Of a stretch of DNA of 64,000 nucleotides, positions 32,901-47,564 are shown piece after piece. Under the pieces are notes generated by a model. The model was given only the letters and a program-made list of their open reading frames with translations, was not told the origin of the DNA and ran no database searches. Position numbers and translations under genes: made by a program. Origin of the DNA: Rutstroemia sp. NJR-2017a BVV2 (Eukaryota; Ascomycota; Leotiomycetes; Helotiales; Rutstroemiaceae); NCBI GenBank assembly GCA_002946415.1, contig NJPS01000067.1, positions 806,001 through 870,000 of the forward strand, written 5' to 3'. How positions within the stretch are numbered: the first letter of the stretch is position 1; every line of letters starts with the position of its first letter.

Positions 32901-35432
32901 CAACGTTCGAGGTACCGCGAGCAATTGCAACTGGATAGTCACGAGAAGCGCGAGCTGCATGCTGGTGCAAGTACTGCTACGTTGTTGATGAAGCTTGGAT
33001 AGATGGGGATGCCAATATTGTATTTTGCAGTTGGGCAGCTCCAATGCTACACTCAGATTAGATAGAGGTACGGAGTAAGATTGCCACTCGCACCTTGCTT
33101 GGAAAGTATGTTGAAGAAGGTTATACGAGAGGAAGTTGCTCCGAAATGTAGAGATATTCACAGGATGTAATGGACAGGGCGATTATGCTTCCTCGGTTGA
33201 CGTCGGTGTGATGAGCTGTTCCAAAGACATGTTATCTCTGCTAGCGATGCTGTGCTCAGGAGAGGCAGCACAGACACTGAGTACTGCCTAGAGAGCTGGA
33301 GTATCAAGAACGACCCCTCGAAACGGATCCACCTCCGCATTGCTCACACATGGCAACTAGTGGAGGATCTGGTGGTCAGTTCTCAGCAGCGGTTTCTACG
33401 AAGCTGTATCAAGAATCTCAAGGCCCAAGCAATGGAGTAAAATTGAGGAGTGAAAGGGGTTACTTTTTGGTTGTTTCTCCTTTATTTGATCCTTTGGCGT
33501 AGTTGTTTCGTTTGGAAAGTCAGCCCTGGACAAAGTTTTGATGCTCCCTATGCAGGTACATTGTTTCCCCTTTCACCGTGCACCGGTTCGTCTCATAAGA
33601 AGATCCATCAAACATGAGCCTACTGTCGCACCTCTTTGATCCTTCAAGAAAGATGCATCTCCAGTTTCGCAATCGCAAGGCTTATCGCAACGTTTACCTG
33701 TCCTCCTCATCCATGTTGCTTACCGGCTCATTGCTCAAGGGTCAACCGTGGAGAGTGAGGGACAGTGGTCAGATTCCATAAGTCCGTGTGAAAAGCTTAC
33801 GGGCTATGGGAGCACAATGTTTGCAAAGGCTCCCCAAGGATTTGTATTCCCCGGTTCCGCACAATCGATTGTCAGCACCGAACGCGGGAAGCTAAGAGAT
33901 CTCTTCCTCCACGGTAGCAATGAACATGGGTGGCGGAAGTAGAGTCATTTTGCGTAAATGACTTGTCAGGTACTATTGAATAACCGCTCGGGTAATGCAG
34001 TGGTACCTGGATATAAGTATTTACGGTAAGCGTATATGAACGCGTGGTCCAAGACGGATCTAGAGGCTGAAGTCATGCCTTCTAGATAATCAAGTTGCTG
34101 AAATAAGTGTTGGCTTGTGACGCGTCAACGAAAAACTCTTGCAGTGTTGCCACTGAGCCATATGTAGACTGCAATGTTGATTTACCAGAGTATTCACGCC
34201 TCACCCCCTTCACAAACCCAGCGAAATAATTGGTGAACTCCGTATGTTAGCCGGATAAAGAAGTTTTTACCGCACCCCACGCAAGATTGAAGCTAAATGA
34301 GGCACAATTATTTGGACAGTTGCGGCACGAATGCGAGAAATGGGGTGCTTGACCGTAAATCGCATATGAAGGTGTCCCGCTATGGCATTCCTCTATCCAT
34401 CTATCCGATGGATTTCTGGAGAACCATTTCGAGCGACTCATGAGCAATTTGTCTGCCCTCAGAGAACTGAGGAGCATGTCGAATGCTTGATGGCCGACAA
34501 CGATGGGAAGCGGAGGCGAAGATGTCCAGATGAAGAGAGATCAAGCTGTGTGAGAGAGTACCAGAGAGTACCAGAGAGCACCAGAGAGTCCCAGAGAGTA
34601 CAAGATGAGATGGTTCTCGAGGTAACATGGGGACAGGGTTAAATAAATTAAATTAAGCCTAATATGGATTAGTTCCCCGCCGATACCCCTTCATTCTTCG
34701 CTTCTTCTTTTCTTCGTCCGAATCCTTCGAGCTTTCAACGCTTCTCCCCATTTTTACTTTATCAACCCAGTGTCGCTACAGCAGATTCGATCTAAACGAG
34801 TGTCCTTCAGAGTGTTACCGTATGCAGATGTGGAAGTATGCCTGTACATGGCTTTCCCGTCCAAACCCATGAAAGCTGTGGGTCAATACTTCCGCATGCC
34901 AGAAACGGACAGGAAAGCCCGCTGCAAGCCATCCCACCCTCTTCACTGTTCCTACCTCCAAGATCCAGCCCAGAGTCCCAGACTGCCTCCACAAGGAGTT
35001 CTTACAAGGTTTGGCACTTTATCTCCACACTAGAGCTAATGTATGTGCAAGGTAGGTACTGTAGGTAAGTAAGTATGTTGTCAGGGTCTTGGGCAACTCG
35101 TTTCTAACCAGGTCCTGTTTCTGTGTTTCTAATTCCGTTCCCTTCACTTCAAATCGTCCTACCACAACCGCCGGCTTTTAGATCTATAAGTTCAGATCAT
35201 TCCCGTCGCATTTGGCAAGAGATCATCTTTATCATCAGCTTCAGGCTTCATTCCATTAGAGTCTCAGTCCTTCAAGTCATTTCATTATTACAGTCGTCAA
35301 GGTCACCCTACCTATAATATACCCTTCTGCTTCTACCACACCCATAGCGAGTTATTCTCTCAACTATCTCTGCCAGATTCCCAAACTCTAATACTAAAAC
35401 CTTCAATATCATATCACAATATAATTTTAACT
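29995..35432. other. Gene-free stretch of 5.4 kb
   Basis: No reading frame here shows family motifs, signal peptide plus splice pattern, or a long ATG-started frame on either strand. Composition is not strongly AT-rich, so it does not look like a heavily RIP-mutated transposon. It holds ATTC-type short repeats (about 30275-30305) and a 10-bp tandem array (34551-34600). It could hold long promoters, UTRs, non-coding RNA or unrecognised small genes. Confidence 0.45.
34551..34600. repeat. 10-bp tandem repeat, five units
   Basis: Five consecutive near-identical units of the form CCAGAGAGTA are visible; the first reads TGAGAGAGTA and the others differ by one or two bases. It lies in non-coding sequence. 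Confidence 0.85.
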
Positions 35433-36174
35433 ATGCCTTCCATCAACAACCTCATCATATTACTGGCTTCCGCCATGGCAGCTCTTCCGGCCAGAGCAGT
35501 ACCAATCGCATCAGCTACCGCCGATAATAGCTATTGTGCATCCGCGGTCTTACCCGTCCAAGGAGGTAAGCTTCTAAATTTGCCCCTCCCCCACCACGGC
35601 GTTTATAAGTCCCCACTCTAACTTTTTTCCTTCAGCTGTCACCTCGCTCCCATCTCCTAGCGGCTCCCTTGAGTACGTTGCGCTCGGCCGCGGTATTCAG
35701 AACTATACTTGCTCCGCTATTGGAGCTAAACCCGTTGCCATTGGCGCAATGGCCAGCCTCTACGATGCTACCAACCTCGCGAAGTGCCAATCTTCCACAG
35801 CGAACAACCTACCCAACTCCGCCGTCTATACACCTCTTCCAGCTTCCGACGCTGCTCCATTCATGGGTCTCCGCCCTCTTGGTCACCATTTCTTCGCCGC
35901 AGACGGCACCCCAACCTTCAACCTATCCTCCGTCTCCAACGTCTTGTACGCTGCCAAGACAGCTGATATCGCTGCTCCTCTCAACGCCAGTCCCGGTCCT
36001 GCTGACACCGGTGCGGTCGACTGGCTTCAATTGAGCGCCAAGGCCGGGTATGCATCCGTCGGTCTCGAACAAGTCTACCGCGTTGAGACCGCTGGAGGTA
36101 ACCCAACCGCGACTTGCGACTCGGTTGGTACTCTCAGCATTGAGTATGCTGCTCTCTACTGGTTTTACGCTTGA
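35433..36174 (+). CDS. Secreted DUF3455 family protein
   Basis: Two exons (35433-35565, 35636-36174) give 223 residues. The signal peptide reads MPSINNLIILLASAMAALPA. The mature part shows the pattern I associate with DUF3455: LEYVALGRGIQNYTC near the start, PLGHHFFAADGTPTFNL in the middle, GAVDWLQL, and a C-terminal VYRVETAGGNPTATC. These are small secreted ascomycete proteins of unknown role, sometimes mislabelled as malate dehydrogenase. A CT-rich leader of over 100 bases precedes the ATG, consistent with a well expressed gene. Confidence 0.87.
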
Positions 36175-37445
36175 CAACTAGCCTGTGAGGCCGAATAAGT
36201 GGTCTAATACTTTGATTTATTAAAACACTGGTGGATTTGGGATAGGCTGTTAAAAAGGATGTCAAAAAGGTCTTTCGGCGGATGGAAATTGGGAGGGAGG
36301 AAGGAATAAAAAGGCAGCATTTTGTACATAGTTTCTCTTCTGCTTATCTGGGTAGCACCTGTTGAGGGGCGCATGAAAATATTCGAAGGCTCATGAAAGT
36401 ATTAAAATATCCAAAATTCAGTTAATGTCATCCATCCTATTTCTATTCCACTTCTCAACATGGAGTTCCACTTCAACAATCAAACCCAAGTTCTCGTTAA
36501 CTTGAGAAAGTACACAATCCTGATCCGAAAAACAAGGGTTTTCTATGGAAGAATACCCACTGCACACTCCGGTGAAGCTCCAAAGCAGAGAATACGATAC
36601 TGAGATCTCTAGGAGACCATAAGGAAAGGAGCAGACTGATTTCTTCGTCCCTCTACCCCTCTACCAAAGCACCTCAATATGGTATCTGTCCAATGCAACG
36701 ATACTCCGCAGGACAACCATACGAACATGCAAAGAGAGCAGCTATACCGAAAACCAAGATAAGAACTACCCTTATCAACCCCTCGCACCGTCCGCCCTAC
36801 GCAATCACTCACGCACTCAGCTAATGTCACTATCAACCACACACTATCCACACCTTCTCATCCTTCTCATACTCATACTCATACTCATACATTACATCTA
36901 CAATACACTAAACTACCCATCAACGAACCTACCATCTAACCTACACCTACACCAACACCAACACCAACATCTACAGAAGGCAAGTAACAAAACACCGGAG
37001 TGGAATCTGGGCATACTTCAAAAAAAAACCAAAACCAAAAGGGCCAAAAAAAAGGACATCAAGAATAAGAGGAATATTTTACATTTTTTGATTTCTTTCT
37101 TGCTTGCTTGCTTGCTTTGTTTTTCTCTCTCTTTTACTGAACAGAACTAACTATCCGTAAAACGTCTGCGCGCGTGTGCGTTGCGTTGTGTTGTACGAAG
37201 ACTGTGGGAATCATGACATCCATCTCATCTCATCTCATCACGCCAATCTTGCTTATGCCTTCTCATGCCATGCCATGCCATACCGTACTCTGACATTGCC
37301 CACCACCAAACAAACCAAGCCCGACCAATCCACCGCCCATTTTAAGTCCCCTGAGATGATCACCCAGCTAGCAATCCGCCAGTCCATCCATTCTTTTCCA
37401 TCCTCCCTCGCCCCACCCTTTCTCCACGCTGCTCCGCCCCGTAAA
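36175..37445. other. Convergent intergenic region with short repeats
   Basis: About 1.3 kb between the 3' ends of the DUF3455 gene and Tom70. It includes CTCATA hexamers (36866-36890), CACCAA hexamers (about 36945-36969), an A-rich run (about 37019-37060) and short TTGC and CTCAT runs. No gene is supported. Confidence 0.5.
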
Positions 37446-39508
<2,063 letters not shown>

Positions 39509-40826
39509 CTAGAAACGAGTGGGGTGATGCTCGAAGATGTAGGATGAGTTCCGTAGGAAGGTATTAAGGTATCTGCGTGATAGGAGGTGGATGCAGATTA
39601 TGATATTTGTATTGGTGGTATATTTTGAGGTCAATTCGTCCGCAGCTTCATCGAAAAATCTTGGTGATACTGGTCCAAATTGTACCCGCAATAGTTTAAT
39701 CATCAGAGAGGAAAGCTTCGGTAAATGGCCGTGTGTTTTTCAGTGTGAGTAACGCGAACGCGTCTAAAGCGGCGATCCCATCTTTCTTTCGTCATCATCG
39801 GCTGCCTCTTATTTTACATCATAGCACAGCAATAACCTGCCAAATGCTTTACATCGTCGAGTCCGGACGTATATAGGAGTTGTATCTCATGCAACTAGTG
39901 TCCTTCCAGTTCTTCCCTTGATATGTCCTACATATCACGTTTCTGTCGCATTCTCAAGGAATATAATTGCAGTTGCGCAAACAGTACTATACAAAGGCGG
40001 TTCCATCTCCATATCTACAGAGTCACTCTAGACATTGAAGCCTTGACTTCCGTGTGAAGGATTTATTATGTGGAGGAGCTGTCTATCTCTACTTGGCTGT
40101 ATTGAAACTATTCCGCATCTCTCTGTCTGTTATCTGTTGCTTCTCTATGCTTCCGACTCCTGAGTCAATGTATCACAGTATCGGTGGTCTCGTGGTGGAA
40201 AAAACTGATTTTGATGTTGACCATGACTCGGTTTACTATGTAGGGTTACAGCCATGTAAAACAGCCAGGCTGTATTGCAACAAGGATGATCAACAACTCG
40301 AGTTGCAGCTTTTCCCATAGTAGATCCTGGTATATAATCTCGAACAATGAACTTCCTCCAGCATGAAGCAATTGAATCCCATGTGCACGTGCCACTTGCT
40401 CGGCGGGGCTTGAGGGGCTGGGCTTCAAATCCTGAACCACTCTTTTCTCAAAAGGTCCAAAGAACCAAAGAACTCAACAACAAGCATCTAGATCCCCAGT
40501 AAAGTCCCGCTTTCGCGATGTCACTTTTTGTGCAAGGCTCTGATGATTTTTAGGGTGAGGCGGTTCGACTGAATTCCAGGTGCAAAAAGATTCAAGCAAG
40601 AGTGGTAAGAAGCACATTCATAACAGGACGTATACAATCTGCCGGATGCATATGCAAAGCAAGTAGCTTTTGTATTATCGAAACTGGGAATTTCAACTGG
40701 AAAGTGGCCAGTCGACTTTATCCCTTGGCAGCAACTGAAACATCATGCTTTCCGAACACGCTCAACCTCAACTTCTTACAACCATCTAGGTCTGCCGCCC
40801 TTCCAAGCTGGAAGAGTCATCCCGAA
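39509..40826. promoter_or_regulatory. Divergent intergenic region, Tom70 / ADC-lyase-like
   Basis: The 1.3 kb between two opposite start codons should contain both promoters. The frame of the plus-strand gene remains open back to 40602, but the family-like sequence begins at the ATG at 40827. No repeat is seen. Confidence 0.45.
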
Positions 40827-41770
40827 ATGTCACAAGACCCCGACTTCCAACTGTTCACATCTCTCCGCTACGATCCCATCCTCCTCCAATCTCCCATCAA
40901 CATCCAATCATGGCCACTCTCCTCGCCAGCCCCATCACCATTCTACATGCTCCCCTATCACCGTGATCGCCTCCTCCAAGCCGCCACCCACTTCAACTGG
41001 CCCTCTGCGATATCCTCCATTTCCGGGCCCTCTGGATTCGAAAACCTACTCCATCACCTCACCACCACAATCGATACCCAATCCTCCACTCCCCTACGAA
41101 TCCGCGTCCTCCTCTCCCACACCGGCACCCTAACCATCGAGTCGAACCCTGTCCCCGCGGTCCCCCTATCCAACCTCTTCCCCACCCGTCTCCCACCCCC
41201 CACCACCTCTCCTCCCCCTCAGCCCACCGTTTCCGCTCTCACAGGCGGCGCCCTCACCCTCGGCCCCACGGACCATCTCCCAGGGGACCCGGACCTCAGC
41301 AACCCCTGGCCCATCATCCCGGACCCCGCGCGCACGCAACCGTCTTCTTACACGCTCTACAAGACGACATCTCGCTCCATGTACAACATCGCGCGGGAAC
41401 GAGCTGGAATCAAAGAGATGGCCGAGAAGAAAGAAGTACTGATCATTAGCGAGAAGGAAGGAGAAATCATGGAGGGTAGTTTGACGAGTGTGTTTTTCTG
41501 GAGGGAGGGGAAGTGGAGGACGCCGGGCGTGGAAAGTGGTGGGCAGGTGGGGACGACGAGGAGGTGGGCGATTGAGAGGGGGTAAGTTTCTTGCTGATTA
41601 TTTCGTCTTAATGATTTCACGGATACTCTGTGCACGAGAACTAACACTTGACTAGGTTATGCACAGAAGGCGTTGTCAAAGTAGAGTCTCTGACCGAAGG
41701 AGAAGAATGCTGGGTCAGCAACGGCGTACGAGGGTTCATATTTGGGAAAGTACAACTTCCCCCATCATAG
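40827..41770 (+). CDS. Fold-type IV PLP enzyme, aminodeoxychorismate lyase-like
   Basis: Two exons (40827-41581, 41656-41770) give 289 residues. The C-terminal half fits class IV aminotransferases and ADC lyases: the PLP lysine is probably Lys179 in YTLYKTTSRSMYNIARERAG, the cofactor phosphate-binding block is MEGSLTSVFF, and TTRRWAIERG leads into the final domain. ADC lyase makes 4-aminobenzoate for folate. The N-terminal part (MSQDPDFQLFTSLRYDP) also fits fungal relatives. The long Pro-rich loop (about residues 115-135) is unusual. Whether it is the actual pabC-type lyase or a related enzyme is not certain. Confidence 0.8.
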
Positions 41771-41881
41771 ACCTCAGTATCAAAATCAAAACAAAACCGA
41801 TCATCAAACCAAAGAATTCTCTTACACAAGAAAAAGTATTATAATTCCATTATTCTTGCAATCCTAGATGAAGATTGGCAT

Positions 41882-42643
41882 TTATTTAGTGTTGACAGGG
41901 ACACCATCATCTCCTCCTTTCTGATCCGCCACAATTCTAGCCTTATCCTCTGGTCCACCAGGTCCTTCGAAGTGCTTTGCCTTTGTTGGTCTAGGTGGAT
42001 ATATACGTTAGCATTTCTCCAGGAATCTTTCATTACCTCACGCGGTCTTGTTTTCAAAAGGCCGGCATCCTTTCATCCTCCTACAGGTCCTCTCTTCCCG
42101 CTCCTTTGCACGGTGGTCATGTAAGCCCCCTCTCACCCATACCCTCAATCACCGGCTTCACAACCTTCCTCTATCCTCCTTTCCCACGAACTTCTCCCTC
42201 TCCACCTTCCTTTCCGAACCCCTCGGCATCCCCCCAAATTCAAAAAGAGAATCTACTTACTGCCCATTCGCCCCAATGTCTCCTCCGTCCTGGACCGGGA
42301 TTTCTCTATTATCGCCGGCTCCACTAGCCGCGGATCCATATGTGACTGACGCGCCCGGGAACTTCGATTCCACGCCTTGGTTTACACCCGATTCACCTGC
42401 TGTTTGTTGAGGCATCATATATTAGCATCTTATAGAGCATTTGCATCTCGAAATTCAGGGAAAGAAAGCAGGCAAGCGACAAACGAGACAGAGTAGTAAG
42501 AACTGAATGCCTGGGATCAAAAAAGAGAGACGCATACCCGAATCCGAAGTATTATGAACACCATGCTTCAGCGCATGCGAATTAAGATCCACCTCCGCCT
42601 GCTTAGCAAGATCTATGGGGTCCTTGTTCTCGTATGATGCCAT
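41882..42643 (-). CDS. Small conserved fungal protein, 117 aa, unknown function
   Basis: Three exons (42643-42538, 42399-42261, 41990-41882) join in phase to give 117 residues, each intron with GT-AG borders. It is hydrophilic and Gly/Asp-rich, with an N-terminal helix (DPIDLAKQAEVDLNSHALKH) and a C-terminal block, KAKHFEGPGGPEDKAR then GGDDGVPVNTK, that I associate with a short conserved fungal protein of unknown role. No Cys, signal peptide or membrane segment. Intron 2 is long for this genome (270 nt). The gene converges on the ADC-lyase-like gene, whose stop lies 112 bases away. Confidence 0.7.
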
Positions 42644-43319
42644 GACGTTGAGTTGGTATGTAATATTTCTCCTGCGAAATCGAGCTGATAGATCTTTCTT
42701 TAGTTGTATAGAATATGTATAATGGAATAAACAGAATCACATTTTAAAGGAAAGAGGGGAGTAAATAAATAAATATATATGAAGAGCTAAGGTAGTCTTC
42801 CGTCGTTACATCATAGCTGTGTAGCTACCCCTACCCCACACACACGAGCAGACACTATCACACCCAACGCTTGCTTAAGGTGTTGATGTAATGATCCATT
42901 AATAAAAAGCTCACTGCACCACTAAGGCAGGAGATCGAGTATTTGATCGAATCATCTCACTTGCGTGATTGACAGTAAAGAAGATGAAAGACGTGATCTA
43001 TATTTTCATACTTTGCCCCGGGTTGTATCATCTTTCTCAATGAAAACACATAAAAGAGGGACACAAATGGAATGCGCACTCCATTAACAGACCATAGAAC
43101 AGAGTAACGCTCATTTATTAGACGATCATATTTTCCGATCGAATAGCTGAACACAAAAAAGGGATACGCTGCGCCGATAAATATCAAATTCATGCTTGTT
43201 CGGGGAATATTGCACACACATATTCGCATTGACCACTGCTTTCTCCCTTTCATCTTGAATTTTCCCAAAATCCTCATCCAATCCAGAAATAAAATCAACG
43301 ATCTTAAGCCCCAACATAT
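42644..43319. other. Intergenic, promoter of the 117-aa gene and 3' UTR of the MAP kinase
   Basis: About 680 AT-rich bases. No ORF with support was seen. Confidence 0.5.
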
Positions 43320-44792
43320 CTATGCACGCATAACATCCAATCCACCTTGTAAATCTTGTTCCAAATCACTTGTTCCTTGTCCATAAGCTTCTTGAGGCCG
43401 TGGGTCCTCAGCGCTCCATTGTCCTCCACCTTGTGGGATTGGAACCGCTGGTCCATTTTGACCTTGTTGGCCGGGTTGAACACGAACATGCTGTCTGAAT
43501 CTGTGGACTTCTTCCAAGATCAATTTCCTAATATCACCAACATCTTCGGTACTCTCAAAGCTGAAGTCGAAGAGTGATGGGCAACCTGGCTCATCTGAGG
43601 CATCGTGCCAGATTTGAAGATATGGGTGCTCAAGAGCGGTCTCAACGTCGATACGGGAGGATGGATCAAATGCTAACATGCGGTCCAACAGGTCGAGAGC
43701 GTCGGGGTTGGCGTTAGGGAAAAGAGAGGGGAATGGTCGCTTAGCCATGTATGGCAGGTTGCGAACATACTCTTGTGCACGGGGAGATCCAATGCGCGAC
43801 AAAGTTTCTTCGTTGGGAGTGCCGAGGATGTGAAGAATCTGGTTAAGTTGATCGACATAATCTCTGCCCTTAAAGAATGGTCGTCCACCAAGTAACTCTG
43901 CAAGGATACATCCCACCGACCATACATCGACTACTTCTATTAGCAAATATCCTGCATCCCATGAGGAGTATAACATACTAGCTTTGGTGTAACTCTGGAA
44001 ACTTAACATAATCTCTGGAGCACGGTACCATCTTGTAGCAACATATTCTGTCATATAACCAGCATTCTCTTCAGGGTCGACAGAGAAACCTCTTGCTAGA
44101 CCAAAATCACAAATCTTCAACTCGCAGTCGGCATTGACCAGCAAATTTCCCGGCTTTAAATCACGATGTAAAACGTTCGCAGAATGGATATATTTCAGAC
44201 CACAGAGAATTTGGTAGATGAATGATTGGAAATGGGCGTCAGTGAGAGGTTGACCAGATCGTACAATGGCAGCGAGATCACACTCCATAAGCTCTGCGCA
44301 GAAGACATTAGCAGACTGTGAGATAGACGGAGTAGATGCAGTATCTTACCTTCGTAGAGATAGGTCTCGTTGAAGTTATCTGGTCGAGGAATGTCCATAT
44401 CATACAGACAAGTAATCTATCCCAGTCAGATACACACCCCACTATGAAGCCGAGTCACATACATTACGATGGCCTCTGAAATGCTGTAACAGCTTTATTT
44501 CTCGCAGCGCACGCTTTGCGAGAATCTTCTTGCTGAAGACATTTGTAACTTTCTTAATCGCGACTCCTTCTTGCGTCTGGGTATTCGTGGCAGCACTGCG
44601 AGAAAGAGGGCAATGTCAGTAAAAGTTCGATTATAGAGAGTTGCGCATCAGCAAGATCTTAGGGAAAGGAACTCCATACCAAACAATACCATAAGCTCCT
44701 TGGCCCAACTCCTTTGTGACAGTATATCTCTCGTCGACAATAAAGTCCTGGTTGAAGACCTTGAACACCTTTCGTCCTTGAAGATCTGCCAT
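43320..44792 (-). CDS. bmp3: Cell wall integrity MAP kinase (Slt2/Mps1/Bmp3 type)
   Basis: Five exons (44792-44680, 44595-44463, 44416-44350, 44293-43979, 43930-43320) give 412 residues. All kinase landmarks are present: Gly-rich loop GQGAYGIV (30-37), Lys52 in VAIKK, catalytic HRDLKPGN (147-154), DFG (167-169), and the dual phosphorylation motif TEY at 186-188 in [15 protein letters not shown]. The C-terminal Gln/Pro-rich tail ([11 protein letters not shown]) is typical of filamentous-fungal Slt2 orthologues. It acts below the Bck1-Mkk kinases to maintain the cell wall, and in plant pathogens it is needed for penetration. The symbol follows Botrytis usage and is given by similarity recalled, not searched. 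Exon 5 acceptor was chosen to give KAIDVWSVG. Confidence 0.95.
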
Positions 44793-46234
44793 GGTTGTCG
44801 AAGTCGGATATCGTGCACAATTCGTACGCTTTTGATATTTGGCCGAGGATGGATAGGTATTGCAACTTGTTCGAATGAGTGACGGATTTCTCAGTGGATA
44901 GGAATCTGATCAGTTCCCGTTCAGAGAGAAACGGTATATGTAAGGGAATGGAAAGATTACTAGCTGCAACGCGTTGTGATCTTCGTAACCGCCGACAAGG
45001 AAGGAGGAAGTAAGGTGATTGATGGGTTGGATGGGGTCTCGCGGAAGAGGCACAGCAATTCGGGGTTCAAGGTGGTAAGGTGGGGAGGGGGGGGGGAAAC
45101 TTTTTTAATCCACCGAGAGAACAACAAAGGACTCAGAAGTTGAGTATAACGAGATGTAGTTTTGGGCAATTGATTCGAGATGATATGATGACTTGAAATT
45201 GGTATGAGGCGACTGATATTTTATATAAATTGGTATTCAATTCGCAGCTGAATGCAATGAAAATCCAAAGGCTATAGTGTAAAGTTCTTACTGTACTGTA
45301 CGGCACTCCTACCTGCTCCACCTACCACAAGACAGACCTCAAGCGAATCATGGATATTAATGGCACGACTGGGTAAACTCCAAAACCCTTTCGCTTGGAA
45401 CAACTGCCATCCAACCTATCACAACGAGATTTGGCTGATGGAAGGGTAAGGCTGAATGTTTCATGTTCCTTTTCGTATTAATTCGAAATGCAGACAATTG
45501 GGGGACAGACAAATGGGGGCCGTCGACAGCTTTGAGACAAACAAAGCAACAAAGACACCTTTCTACCTCTCACGGCACATTTGCTCTATCATTGGGGGCC
45601 ACAGATTCGCATCGAGATTACCGCCCCCTTCGAGAGCAGACGACAGGCCACAACGCCTCTCAGTCATAGCATAGCTTTCCCTAATCAGCGAGCGCTTGAA
45701 GCAATAAGGTTTCGGCGCGTACCCAGCGGAAACAAGGCAAACGGAAAGGAAAAGCTTTGATACTCTCTCCAACGACGCTGACCGACGCCTATTTCAACCA
45801 TTCCGCCGGCCCAAGTGCGTTTCATTAAGCTGGATGATCTTCCTAAGCGAGGTAATGCAAGGCATCTCGAATCTTTCTTCCTATTCTCTTCATACTTTTT
45901 CCTTATTCCACAAGTACCCCAGGTTGGAGCACCAAAGGAAGGATTTATCTCCACACAAGGCTGTGTTATCTGACATCCGTGGCGGCCAAAGAATTTTATG
46001 GGATTCCTAGATTTACGAGGGATGTAGATCTAGAGATAGTTGTCTAGATATGTTCTAAAAATACATGTTGGTTGGTCGTATATTCTGTTGTATTCAAAAA
46101 CTAATTACACGCGAAGCTTTCCAAACTAGTACTGAGATCGATCTAAGAAATCGATATCAGAACCTACCTCCATTACTATCGCATTCTAAGTGGAATGCTG
46201 TTGCATCCTTGATAGAAGGAGCGTTGACAGGTTC
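44793..46234. other. Intergenic, promoter of the MAP kinase gene
   Basis: About 1.4 kb containing a poly-G run (about 45087-45096) and a C/T-rich leader region upstream of the kinase. No convincing gene is seen; short frames near 45460-45950 lack motifs. Confidence 0.45.
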
Positions 46235-47564
46235 TCATTGGCTCCCATCTTTCAGAGACTGCTCCTCCAAGTCCATCTGAATCATCCGCTCGAGTCCTTG
46301 TCTCATTACCAAACAATCTCTGCACTTCTTTCTGAGCATCTCATCCTCCTCCATTGTAGTAGTGTTCGCATAGCTGCGTTGAGGAACACGTGAGAATACT
46401 GATGGTGTCGTTGTCACAGATGAGATAGAATAACTTCTTCTCGAAGGAATATAAGAAGGGACGCTAACAGTATCGAACTTGGCAATTGGGTAACTCCTAT
46501 TCACCATCTCGTCACTTGGACCAAAGCCCACTGGTGGTCCGATTGGCGGCTGTGGATTGGGAGTGGGCAAATCGGTATCTTTCTCGCTCGCCCAACCAAG
46601 ATCTGGAACACTGTAGGCTCTGACTAATACTCCTGTCAGTGAACTCCTCGTGTTAAAAAGGGCCTAGATCATCAGCTCCACATACAATCTTGTTCCCTGA
46701 TCCATTTCTGTTGTGTTGGTCCCTCTTGTAGCATGATATCTCTTAGTTTCCTCCGTCGTTGCGTATTCAAAGTGGCTTCGGCTTGTTGCATTTGATTGCG
46801 GATCCATCTGGGTGCTTTCTTCCACATGATTTCCTTTCGTAGCATTGAAATGCCCTTTTCGCCCAGCAAGGTATATCCCTTCTTATCCAACCCTAGATAC
46901 TCAACCACGTTGGCAACTCTCCCTGATTCCCAGTCTAGCACCACGGTTAATACATCGCATGTCTTGATCACAGACCCTCTAGAAGAAACGCAAGGAATAC
47001 AATACTTACTAACAGTAGCCACCCATCTTCCCCCACACCTCTCATACTCATGTTCCAACAACTCCATAAACCAGTCAGCCACTAAAAATTTCTTCTCACT
47101 CTCATTCGCCATCTGATACAGTTCCGTGTCGATCCCAGCCGAGCTTACCAATCTCACATACGATTCCTTCCATTCGCGCTCGATTATCCCGACGATATCG
47201 AAGTGGGGCACGCTTGGAACTACACGGAATCGAAGAATACAGAGAAAGTGGATGAGGTCGCGTTTACTGTGGGTTGTCAGCTATCATAGTGAAAAATATG
47301 TATGCAGAGGACTCACCCGGCCAAACATTTCTTTTTGTCTGCTCCTTTTCCTTGATCTTTCTTGTTCGGCTTGTCCTTCTTACTGCCGTTCCTTCTATCA
47401 TTCCGATTCTCTAGCCTGTTCCAAGTATTCTCCAAACCACAAGACGCAGAGGTAATACCACCGTTATTTCTTTGCTCTAAACCTCGAGTATTCCGGTCCA
47501 AAGTCCAACTAGGCTTGGACGTTAAGTGCGTCTGTACGCTAGCCTTGTTTCTGGCCATGATCAT
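46235..47564 (-). CDS. Hypothetical protein, 405 aa, unknown family
   Basis: Three exons (47564-47317, 47266-46686, 46623-46235) join in phase. Exon 1 gives a basic, Lys-rich N-terminal region (KKDKPNKKDQGKGADKKK). Exon 2 encodes a folded-looking domain (KRDLIHFLCILRFRVVPSVP, FDIVGIIEREW, VADWFMELLEHEYERCGGRW, VVLDWESGRVANVVEYLGLD). Exon 3 is Pro/Ser-rich with a final acidic-basic helix (EEDEMLRKKCRDCLVMRQGL). I recognise no family. An ATG two codons further in (47558) is an equal start candidate. A GTAAGT inside exon 2 (SKYC region) was tested as an intron, but no acceptor preserved the frame. Confidence 0.65.

Noticed and set aside
46672..47211. Extra intron at the GTAAGT in the SKYC region of the 405-aa gene
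   Set aside because: Candidate acceptors would give introns of 31-47 nt and none keeps the downstream frame; the unspliced reading is open.
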